Shown here: piece by piece, positions 1-7,402 of the stretch
Position numbering within the stretch: the first letter of the stretch is position 1
Layout: each line of letters starts with the position of its first letter
Program-made: the position numbers and the translations under genes
From: Saprospiraceae bacterium
GTDB lineage: Bacteria; Bacteroidota; Bacteroidia; Chitinophagales; Saprospiraceae
Reading direction: 5' to 3'
Assembly (NCBI GenBank): GCA_016710235.1
Contig: JADJLG010000001.1
Location: 1,477,501-1,541,500 of the forward strand
Length of the DNA: 64,000 nt
Notes under the pieces: generated by a model
Told to the model about the DNA's origin: nothing
Databases searched by the model: none
What the model saw: the letters and a program-made list of their open reading frames with translations, nothing else

Positions 1-1042
1 AAATTTCGACAGCATTACTATTTACAGGAGGTAATGAAACACCATTGGATTCATAGACAAACACAGTATACAAATCTCGGCATTGCCCCACCACAAAATT
101 ACTTATTGGAATGTCAAAGCAATATGTATTATTAATATAGTTGATTGAATAATTTGATATGTTGAAACCTGGGACATACATCGTATCTATTATCCAATTA
201 CCACATATTGATGGTAAAAGGAATGTACCACAAATCCTAATCGTATCTCCATAACAAGAATATTTATCAATCCCCAAACCAGAACTATTCAAGGAATGAT
301 CATACAATATATTTGTTCCAAATGAGCTAATGGAACAATCTTCACAGATTCCATCCACATAAGCATAGCCAAAATGTGCTCCACATCCACAATCAGCAGC
401 AATGATACTTAAAGTTGCAATTTGACCAACTGCGCTTTGTGGTATATTTATTTTATGACACGTCCAATCGACTGTATCTATCTTCTCAAAATTACACAAA
501 GTATCTGTTCTTATATTATCACATTCTAACATATCCGCATCAAAACAAAGAGTTTGTTCTGGTACTAAATCGCAAGATATACTGAACCAAGGTTGGCTAT
601 CTCCATGACCATCAGGATTCTCCAATATTGCAGCAAACCAAACTGCAAAATGACGATTCTCCTCTGTCACTCTAAATCTTTTTTGAATCCTGTTCACATC
701 TTTATCTCCATCACATTGATCTAAATTACCGTACCTATTATTGAGCATCAAAGACTTGGAGCCGAACTTTGTCCTTGGAATTCCAATGAGTGGATCAGTA
801 CCTCCAGACACAATTTCAAACCTCCGATAATATGGTAAACTTACGTTATAATAGACTGACGGATTCCCACTATTCAAAGGTGTACAAGTTTTGCTTCCAC
901 TTGTATTTGTCGCAGCACGACCTTGGTAGTAGAGAAAATCTTGCTCGAATCCTCCATTATCGCAAATGAATGTATCCACTTGTGCATTTGACTGAGTGAA
1001 CAAAAATATGGATGAAAGAATCAGAAATAGGGTTTTTCGCAG
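1..1042 (-). CDS. Secreted protein, 5' part only (3' end beyond window)
   Basis: An open frame runs leftward off the window edge. It reads through a typical signal peptide (LRKTLFLILSSIFLFTQSNA, then Q) followed by Cys-rich extracellular sequence beginning QVDTFICDNGGFEQDFLYYQ. Further on there are many Cys, Asn and Thr residues (for example AADCGCGAHFGYAYVDGICE), so it is exported and probably disulfide-rich. I do not recognise a catalytic family. The C-terminus, where a T9SS sorting domain might sit, is missing. There is no in-frame ATG before the signal peptide. The nearest ATG (1118..1116) is out of frame by one base because of a 4x7-bp repeat at 1052-1079, so the start given (CTG at 1042) is a placeholder. 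A consensus promoter lies at 1224-1254. Confidence 0.8.
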   Translation of the reverse strand, partial: MRKTLFLILSSIFLFTQSNAQVDTFICDNGGFEQDFLYYQGRAATNTSGSKTCTPLNSGNPSVYYNVSLPYYRRFEIVSGGTDPLIGIPRTKFGSKSLMLNNRYGNLDQCDGDKDVNRIQKRFRVTEENRHFAVWFAAILENPDGHGDSQPWFSISCDLVPEQTLCFDADMLECDNIRTDTLCNFEKIDTVDWTCHKINIPQSAVGQIATLSIIAADCGCGAHFGYAYVDGICEDCSISSFGTNILYDHSLNSSGLGIDKYSCYGDTIRICGTFLLPSICGNWIIDTMYVPGFNISNYSINYINNTYCFDIPISNFVVGQCRDLYTVFVYESNGVSLPPVNSNAVEI

Positions 1043-1051
1043 AAAGATTCT

Positions 1052-1079
1052 GGGATGTGGGATGTGGGATGTGGGATGT
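1052..1079. repeat. Tandem heptanucleotide repeat, 4 x GGGATGT
   Basis: Four perfect head-to-tail copies of GGGATGT, plus two further matching bases, lie between the promoter and the signal-peptide codons of the leftward secreted-protein gene. Seven is not a multiple of three, so gain or loss of one unit shifts the frame between the upstream ATG at 1118..1116 and the signal peptide. With three or six units that ATG would be in frame with no intervening stop. Confidence 0.95.
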
Positions 1080-1223
1080 GGTTAAAATTAAATTTTGCTT
1101 TAAGACAATGTGTTTCATTATAATAAATTTATGGGTTAATAAAAAAAATTCCGGTTTTTGGGAATCGACTGTGTTGCTTTATTCTTTTTGAACCATAGGC
1201 AGTACTTTTTAGTATTCTATTTT

Positions 1224-1254
1224 CAAAGTTAAGAAAAATACAACGAATTGTCAA
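1224..1254 (-). promoter_or_regulatory. Bacteroidota-type promoter for the secreted-protein gene
   Basis: On the minus strand TTG (1254..1252), 20 nt, then TAACTTTG (1231..1224) matches the TTTG-N19-21-TANNTTTG pattern. Transcription would start near 1217, about 100 nt before the ATG at 1118. A weak 5-bp hairpin followed by eight T lies in the leader (1141-1165) and could attenuate. Confidence 0.6.
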
Positions 1255-1381
1255 TAAATATTTAATATATTTTTTAAAATAATATGTCGAGAAGGATTTA
1301 CCGCACAAACTTCATTGATCCTTTAACGTTTATAGATGTGATTGCCTATTTTATTTCAACTTGTAAGACTATTTGATTATT

Positions 1382-4300
1382 ATGGATCTCTTCTCAGTAT
1401 CTGATCGTGCTTTAAACAAAGTAAAATTTGATAAAGCGTATACAAGACTAAACCCAAGGCAGCGTGAAGCTGTAGAAAGTATTGAGGGTCCTGTTATGGT
1501 AATAGCGGGTCCCGGTACCGGTAAGACACAGATTCTTTCTGTACGTATTGGAAATATTCTCAGAAAGACGGATACTGATCCAAGAAGTATATTGTGTCTC
1601 ACATACACAGATTCCGGAGCGATGAATATGAGACAACGCTTGCTCGAGTTTATTGGAAGTGATGCATATTCAGTGGGTATTTTTACTTTTCACAGCTTTT
1701 GCAATAAAATCATCAAAGATCATCCCGATGAGTTTAGAATCCGAGATGGTCAGGAGAAAGTCTCAGACCTGGAATATGCTGAACTGCTCGAAGAAATTTT
1801 CGATGAATTGTCACCGGAAGATATACTCTATCATTCGCAGCAATTCAATCAAAATAATATATACAGATTAAAGCAGTTTCACGAACTGAGAAAAAAAGAA
1901 AACTGGGATCCAAATGACATCATTGCATTACTGGATGAGGAAGAAAAAAATGCTCCCGACGATCCACAGTTTCAGTACCAGATCAATCGTAAGCCCTTCA
2001 AAATAGGAGATCTCAATGTAAATAAACTCAATAAAGCCAGAGCTTCCTGGGAAAGAACCAGATCATTCTGCAGATTGTCCCTGCGCATAGATGAAAAAAT
2101 GGCTGAAAGATCACTCTATGACTACTACGACATGATCAGATGGGTTCTGGATAAATTTAAAATGGATGATGCTTTTTTGGCAAGTTATCAGGAACAGTTT
2201 CTCTACATTTTGGTAGATGAGTATCAGGATACGAATGGAAGTCAGAATGATTTACTCTATTCATTATTGTCATTCGATCAACAACCCAACATTTTTGTAG
2301 TGGGTGATGATGATCAGGCGATCTTTAGGTTTCAGGGAGCCAAAATGGACAATATGCTGGAATTCAAAGATAAATTCCATCCTAAGCTGATCGTCCTCGA
2401 AGACAATTATCGATCGACTCAAGCTGTCTTGGATGCTGCAAAGTTGCTCATAACACCCAACAGGAAAAGGTTAATCAACCAAATCCCTCACCTTAGTAAA
2501 AACTTAAAATCCAGGGGTGAAGGATTGGCAGGAGGGCCCCGGGTCAATTTGACTTCTTATTCCTCACCAGATATTGAAATGGTGGAAGTTGTGGATCGGA
2601 TAGAACGATTGATAGAAGCCGGAACCACTCCTTCAGAAATTGCCGTTCTATTCCGTAAAAATATAGGTGCAGAAAAATATGCTTCTTACATGCAAAGCAG
2701 GGAAATTCCTTGTTCAGTAAGTAAGGAACTGAATGTTTTGAAAACATCCCTGATCAAACATATACAGCTAGTTTTAAAATTCATTTTAGAAGAAAGGCGA
2801 AATCCACTACAGAATGATGATTTGCTTTATGAGATGATGCATTTTCCCTACTTTAATATCAACCAATATTCCATTTCGAAGTTGGCATGGCATCATCAGA
2901 GCTTTAGAATATCATTACAGGGATCAGAAAACAAATCTCCATCAGATCTGCAGAGTATGTTAGTCACTGATTCTACACTCAAGGAAAGCTTGAGTACAGA
3001 GAGTATATCAGAGTTTGTGAGCTTTGTACAAATCATGCAGGAGCTTGTGAAGTCATCATTTGACCTCACCTTGCAGATGTTGATTGAAAAAATATTTCAC
3101 AGTTGTCATATTCTTTCTCACACCATAAAAAGTGAAGATAAATACCTGAGATTGGATATAATGCAGAGCTATTTTGAAATGGTAAAAAATGAATCTGCAA
3201 AGAATCCAGACCTTGATTTGGTAGCTTTTTTGCAAATGGTGGAGTTGATGGTGCAACACAATATCACACTGCCATTGCAGTTAGTAATTGGCAATCGGAC
3301 AGGAGTGCAGTTGTTTACAGTGCACAAGTCCAAGGGTCTCGAATATGAGCAGGTATTTATTCCGGATGTCGTCACTTCAAGTTGGGATAAAGGGCCTGAC
3401 AAAAAATTCAAACTTCCAAGCGCTTGGTCTTCGCAGCAATCAGCTTCAGTCAAGGAATCAACCGAAGATGAAAAATCTGAAGTTAGAGAAGAAAACCGGA
3501 GACTATTTTATGTGGGGATGACACGTGCCAAAAAGGAACTTTACATTTCATATCACCAAGATCATGAATCAAAATCCAAATCCCAGATGTCAGAACTTTT
3601 GGTGGATTTGGATGCCTCGGATCATCTTAACAGAAGTATTGTAGACCAGACTACTGAGTTCAAATTGGGACAATTGGTCATTTCTAAATTGTCCGAAGAT
3701 CTCAAGAAAATAGACCTTTCTGATGAAGTAAAATACAATTCATTCCTTGAAAATTTCAGACTCAGTCCAACATCATTCAATAGCTATATTCGATGTCCGG
3801 TATCATTTTATTATGAAAAGGTGTTGAAAATACCTGCAGCCAGAACTGCGGTATTGGGTTATGGTAATGCAGTACATTATGCCTTGGAAATTTATGGAAA
3901 GAAATACTTCAAAGAAGGTGTTTTGGATGAAGATCAGCTGCATTCATTTTTTGTCATTGGTATGGAAAAGTATCGTTCACATTTTTCACCAAAAGAATGG
4001 GATCATTATCTTGACGAGGGCAAACGAACTTTATTCCCATTTGTAGCATATTATATTGAGGAGTGGAGTCAACAGGAAGAGCGTTTTTTTGAGAAGCCAA
4101 TTAGCGCAGCTTATTACCAGGGTGTTCCCGTCAGTGGAAAACTAGATCGAATAGATATATTAGGGGATAAGTGTCAGGTCGTGGATTACAAAACGGGTAA
4201 TTCTTCAAAAGTAAAAGAGAAAACCAGTCCGATCAAGAATAATCTTCCACATGGAGGAGAATATTGGCGGCAAATGATTTTTTATGGATTATTGCTCGAC

Positions 4301-4582
4301 CAATTCAAAGAGTTTTCTGGAAAATACCTTTCTTCAGCATTTTACTTTGTCAATAAAAATAAGGAAGACGAATTTGTGAAGGCAGAAATCATGTTGACAT
4401 CTTCGGAAAAAGAAATAGTAGGAGCTATGGTTGTGGACGTATACGAAAAAATAAAGAATAAAGTTTTCAATCCAGGTTGCGGTAAGCCGGAATGCAGGTG
4501 GTGTCAGTACATAGATTTGGGGGATGCAAAAATTATTAATGAAAATGATTCGGAATTGGATGAGACTTTTGACGAGGATTAA
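1382..4582 (+). CDS. UvrD/PcrA-type DNA helicase fused to PD-(D/E)XK nuclease
   Basis: A 1066-residue superfamily 1A helicase with a C-terminal nuclease, a single-chain enzyme for DNA end processing or repair. The helicase part shows a Q motif (LNPRQREAV), Walker A (AGPGTGKT, about residues 42-49), DEYQDTN (Walker B), GDDDQAIFRFQGA, TVHKSKGLEYEQVF and YVGMTRAKKELYIS. The C-terminal third starts LSPTSFNSYIRCPVSF and has GKLDRID (Asp922) and VVDYKTG (Asp935, Lys937), the nuclease core. Cys805 together with Cys1033, Cys1038 and Cys1041 (CGKPECRWC) forms an AddB/Cas4-like iron-sulfur cluster pattern. The ATG at 1382 is preferred over an in-frame TTG nine bases upstream. The gene ends by overlapping the convergent prfA by 4 bp. 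Confidence 0.9.
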   Translation: MDLFSVSDRALNKVKFDKAYTRLNPRQREAVESIEGPVMVIAGPGTGKTQILSVRIGNILRKTDTDPRSILCLTYTDSGAMNMRQRLLEFIGSDAYSVGIFTFHSFCNKIIKDHPDEFRIRDGQEKVSDLEYAELLEEIFDELSPEDILYHSQQFNQNNIYRLKQFHELRKKENWDPNDIIALLDEEEKNAPDDPQFQYQINRKPFKIGDLNVNKLNKARASWERTRSFCRLSLRIDEKMAERSLYDYYDMIRWVLDKFKMDDAFLASYQEQFLYILVDEYQDTNGSQNDLLYSLLSFDQQPNIFVVGDDDQAIFRFQGAKMDNMLEFKDKFHPKLIVLEDNYRSTQAVLDAAKLLITPNRKRLINQIPHLSKNLKSRGEGLAGGPRVNLTSYSSPDIEMVEVVDRIERLIEAGTTPSEIAVLFRKNIGAEKYASYMQSREIPCSVSKELNVLKTSLIKHIQLVLKFILEERRNPLQNDDLLYEMMHFPYFNINQYSISKLAWHHQSFRISLQGSENKSPSDLQSMLVTDSTLKESLSTESISEFVSFVQIMQELVKSSFDLTLQMLIEKIFHSCHILSHTIKSEDKYLRLDIMQSYFEMVKNESAKNPDLDLVAFLQMVELMVQHNITLPLQLVIGNRTGVQLFTVHKSKGLEYEQVFIPDVVTSSWDKGPDKKFKLPSAWSSQQSASVKESTEDEKSEVREENRRLFYVGMTRAKKELYISYHQDHESKSKSQMSELLVDLDASDHLNRSIVDQTTEFKLGQLVISKLSEDLKKIDLSDEVKYNSFLENFRLSPTSFNSYIRCPVSFYYEKVLKIPAARTAVLGYGNAVHYALEIYGKKYFKEGVLDEDQLHSFFVIGMEKYRSHFSPKEWDHYLDEGKRTLFPFVAYYIEEWSQQEERFFEKPISAAYYQGVPVSGKLDRIDILGDKCQVVDYKTGNSSKVKEKTSPIKNNLPHGGEYWRQMIFYGLLLDQFKEFSGKYLSSAFYFVNKNKEDEFVKAEIMLTSSEKEIVGAMVVDVYEKIKNKVFNPGCGKPECRWCQYIDLGDAKIINENDSELDETFDED

Positions 4583-5655
4583 TCTAGATCTTCGCCTTTG
4601 AGTTTTTCCATATTTTCTGCCACACGCAATGCCTCAATAATTTCTTCAATATTGCCTTCCATGATGTCTGACAGATTATAAAGTGTAAGACCTATACGAT
4701 GATCAGTTAATCTGTTTTGAGGAAAATTATAAGTCCTGATTTTATCAGAGCGGTCCCCTGATCCAACCAGCGATTTTCTGGCTGCTGCCACGGTATTTTC
4801 ATATTTTTCTACCTGAGCATCTTTGATTTTTTGTAGTAATCGGCCAAAAGCGATTTCACGATTTTTGTGTTGGCTCCTGCTGTCCATGCTTTCAGCCACC
4901 ACTCCTGTAGGAATATGCGTAAAACGAACGCCGGACTCCGTTTTGTTAACGTGTTGACCGCCTGCTCCACTGGAGCGAAATGTATCAACTCTGAGATCAG
5001 CTTTATTGATGTTTACGTCTTCCATTTCCAGTTTTGGCATGACTACGACAGTTGCTGCGGAGGTATGTACCCTACCTGAAGACTCAGTATCCGGAACGCG
5101 TTGGACTCGATGAGCTCCGGATTCAAATTTAAGTTTTCCAAATACATCTTGACCAGAAATGTCCAGAACGATTTTATTATACCCTCCTACACTTCCAAGA
5201 TTTTCGTACAGCACCTCATAAGTCCAGCCTTGCATATCAAAATACCTGCTGTACATCCGCATCAGGTCTCCAGCAAACAAACTCGCTTCGTTACCTCCGG
5301 TGCCCGATCGTATTTCGAAAATGACATCTTTACTATCTTCGGGATCTTTGGGCACGAGCATGAGTTTTAACTCATCTTCCAATACGCTCTGTCGATCTTT
5401 AGCTTCAAGAAGAACAGTTTGACCTAAATCTGCCATCTCCGGATCACCTGAATCCATCATTTCTCTGCCGCCAAGGATGTCATTTTCAAGTTTTTTGAAT
5501 TCTTCATAATGTTTGATGATCGGTAGCAGGTCTTTGTAGTCTTTGCTGATCTTCGTATATTCTTTCACATCGGATACAATGGAAGGATCTGACATCCTTT
5601 CTTCAAGGTATTGGTATCGCTCGTACACGGCTTGCAGTCTTTTGATCAGATCCAT
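4579..5655 (-). CDS. prfA: Peptide chain release factor 1
   Basis: Full-length (358 aa) class I release factor that recognises UAA and UAG stop codons and triggers peptidyl-tRNA hydrolysis. The GGQ catalytic motif is in SSGAGGQHVNKTES (Gly232-Gly233-Gln234). The stop-codon-reading PxT tripeptide is Pro188-Asp189-Thr190 in RVQRVPDTES, with Asp where E. coli RF1 has Ala. The motif HVNKTES rather than an RF2-type sequence, and the lack of a programmed frameshift, identify RF1. A TAGGTTTG -7 element at 5682..5675 would give a leader of about 13 nt. Its 3' end overlaps the convergent helicase gene by 4 bp. Confidence 0.96.
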   Translation of the reverse strand: MDLIKRLQAVYERYQYLEERMSDPSIVSDVKEYTKISKDYKDLLPIIKHYEEFKKLENDILGGREMMDSGDPEMADLGQTVLLEAKDRQSVLEDELKLMLVPKDPEDSKDVIFEIRSGTGGNEASLFAGDLMRMYSRYFDMQGWTYEVLYENLGSVGGYNKIVLDISGQDVFGKLKFESGAHRVQRVPDTESSGRVHTSAATVVVMPKLEMEDVNINKADLRVDTFRSSGAGGQHVNKTESGVRFTHIPTGVVAESMDSRSQHKNREIAFGRLLQKIKDAQVEKYENTVAAARKSLVGSGDRSDKIRTYNFPQNRLTDHRIGLTLYNLSDIMEGNIEEIIEALRVAENMEKLKGEDLD

Positions 5656-5981
5656 AGAAATAGAAATGGCGGCGCAAACCTACAATTTTTTTCTTTGCCT
5701 GTCGAACTAAGGAACGGATGTAAGGTGATTTCGCTCCAGCATTATCCTATTCATTCACTGCTGGACAAAATGTAAAAACCATTCAAAAGCCTCTGTTTAC
5801 TTCTAGTAGTGCAGATCATTTGAATGGATTAAAATGTAAGCTCCAAATTTTGGTTTTCAATCAGTACCACCTGAAAAAATTTAACAATGTTCAGCTTTTC
5901 CGGGTACCTGAACAATTGCTTGAAATGCCGGTGCCTTATAGACTTTGGATGAAATAATCAGATATTGTTTAGCTTTGGGCA
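5656..5981. other. Divergent intergenic region prfA / M42 peptidase
   Basis: No coding potential is seen. The region contains a -7 box for prfA (5675-5682, minus) and a promoter for the peptidase (5944-5977, plus). Two inverted repeats are present: CCATTCAAA (5779-5787) with TTTGAATGG (5819-5827), and TGTTCAG (5888-5894) with CTGAACA (5908-5914). AAAATGTAA also occurs twice as a direct repeat around the first pair. Their function is unknown. Confidence 0.5.
5944..5977 (+). promoter_or_regulatory. Promoter placing the start site at the M42 peptidase ATG
   Basis: TTTG (5944-5947), 22 nt, then TAGCTTTG (5970-5977). The -7 box ends only four bases before the ATG at 5982, so transcription should begin at or very near the start codon, suggesting a leaderless mRNA. 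Confidence 0.5.
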
Positions 5982-7019
5982 ATGATCAACATTCAATTGC
6001 TTTCAGATATCTGCAGAGCCCAGGGTGCACCCGGTTATGAAAATGAGATCCGAAATCTGATTTTATCTCAGCTTGAAGGTAAAGTAGATCATCTTGAAGT
6101 GGATCCTATGGGAAATATCATTGCGATGAAACGAGGTCGCAGTAGAAAGAAGCTCTTGTTTTCCGCTCATATGGACGAAATCGGATTTATTGTCCAGCAT
6201 ATAGATGATGATGGATTCGTCAAATTCCTGCCACTAGGCGGCTTTGACCCAAAGACACTTACCGCACAAAGAGTTATTATCCAGGGTAAGAAAAACATTA
6301 TCGGAGTCATGGGTAGCAAGCCCATACACCTGATGTCTCCCGAGGAGCGCAATAAAGTCCCTGCCATCAAGGATTATTTTATTGATACCGGTTTGACGAA
6401 GACAGAACTTGAAGATTTCATTTCAGTGGGAGATCCGATCACCAGAGAAAGAGAGCTGATTGAAATGGGAGATTGTATCAATGCAAAGTCTCTGGACAAT
6501 CGAATTTCTGTGTATGCTCTGCTCCAGGCAATTCTCGAAATTTCAGAACCCTCCCTGGACACCTATGCAGTGTTTAGTGTGCAGGAAGAGGTCGGATTGC
6601 GTGGTGCGAAGGTAGCAGCTCACAGGGTCCAGGCAGATTATGCGATCAATCTGGATACTACAATTGCTTTTGATGTGCCGGGCTCACAATCTTATGAAGT
6701 AGTCACCAGGCTTGGTCAGGGTACAGCTATTAAGTGGATGGACTCCAGCGTACTTTGTGACCAAAGGCTAATCCGATTTCTCAAATCTTGTGCTGTCGCA
6801 AGAGGGATACCTTGGCAACCCGAACTTCTTCCTGCGGGGGGAACAGATACCGGCGTAGTGCAACAAGCGGCCGGAGGATGTATTGCAGGAGCCATTTCAA
6901 TTCCAACAAGACATATTCACCAAGTCATTGAAATGGTAAATCGCAATGACGTCAGACATACTATTGACCTTTGCCTTGAAGCGATGATAAAAATAGACAG
7001 CTATGATTTTTCGTTCTGA
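5982..7019 (+). CDS. M42 family metallo-aminopeptidase
   Basis: A 345-residue dinuclear-metal peptidase of the glutamyl-aminopeptidase/TET family, which trims peptides in the cytoplasm as large oligomers. Metal and catalytic residues are visible: His63 in SAHMDEIGF, Asp172 in KSLDNRIS (bridging ligand), Glu202-Glu203 in SVQEEVGLRGA (general base plus ligand), Asp224 in INLDTT, and a C-terminal His in PTRHIHQVIEM. Length is normal for the family. Older annotations may call such proteins endoglucanase M, which I consider wrong. It is followed after 37 bp by the pterin dehydratase gene in the same direction. Confidence 0.92.
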   Translation: MINIQLLSDICRAQGAPGYENEIRNLILSQLEGKVDHLEVDPMGNIIAMKRGRSRKKLLFSAHMDEIGFIVQHIDDDGFVKFLPLGGFDPKTLTAQRVIIQGKKNIIGVMGSKPIHLMSPEERNKVPAIKDYFIDTGLTKTELEDFISVGDPITRERELIEMGDCINAKSLDNRISVYALLQAILEISEPSLDTYAVFSVQEEVGLRGAKVAAHRVQADYAINLDTTIAFDVPGSQSYEVVTRLGQGTAIKWMDSSVLCDQRLIRFLKSCAVARGIPWQPELLPAGGTDTGVVQQAAGGCIAGAISIPTRHIHQVIEMVNRNDVRHTIDLCLEAMIKIDSYDFSF

Positions 7020-7056
7020 TTCAGTAATCAGTCTTAATAAAAATCAATGAAGTATT

Positions 7057-7317
7057 ATGTGGGTTGAGAAGGACAACAAACTATGTGCAAGTTTTCGATT
7101 CAAAGATTTCACTGAAGCCTTTGCCTTTATGACAGAAGTCGCTATGTTTTGTGAGAGAACCAATCATCATCCTGATTGGTCAAATAGTTGGAATAAAGTG
7201 GATGTTCAATTAAACACACATAGTGCAGGTGGTATCATTACAGATAAGGATAAGTTGCTTGCAGACAAGATGGAAAAAACGTACCGACGCTATAAAATCG
7301 AAGCGAGACCTGAGTGA
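7057..7317 (+). CDS. phhB: 4a-hydroxytetrahydrobiopterin dehydratase (PCD/DCoH)
   Basis: An 86-residue pterin-4a-carbinolamine dehydratase, which regenerates the pterin cofactor after aromatic amino acid hydroxylation. The family signature is clear: ERTNHHPDWSNSWNKVDVQL followed by a third His (NTHSAG) and TDKD, which gives the conserved His-His...His active site. Length is slightly short compared with the usual 95-110 residues, with the loss at the N-terminus. No aromatic amino acid hydroxylase gene is next to it; the upstream neighbour is the M42 peptidase. Confidence 0.88.
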   Translation: MWVEKDNKLCASFRFKDFTEAFAFMTEVAMFCERTNHHPDWSNSWNKVDVQLNTHSAGGIITDKDKLLADKMEKTYRRYKIEARPE

Positions 7318-7375
7318 ATCATAGTCCCAGGAGTTGAATCGCTTTGAAGGTCCGCAAATCTTACAAATACTCCGC

Positions 7376-7383
7376 TATCTTTG
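7376..7383 (+). promoter_or_regulatory. -7 element (TATCTTTG) before the ABC-F gene
   Basis: TATCTTTG fits TANNTTTG and lies 19 bp before the ATG at 7403, giving a predicted leader of about 12 nt. I see no well-spaced -33 TTTG, so confidence is moderate. Confidence 0.45.
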
Positions 7384-7402
7384 AGCACTCATAGTCTGCT
7401 GA

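Larger units (their letters stand above)
1043..1381. other. Intergenic region between the secreted-protein gene and the helicase gene
   Basis: This AT-rich divergent spacer of about 340 bp holds the heptamer repeat (1052-1079), the out-of-frame ATG (1118..1116), a weak terminator-like hairpin on the minus strand (ATTCC/GGAAT, 1148-1165, followed by T8) and the leftward promoter (1224-1254). I see no clear consensus promoter for the rightward helicase gene. Confidence 0.6.
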
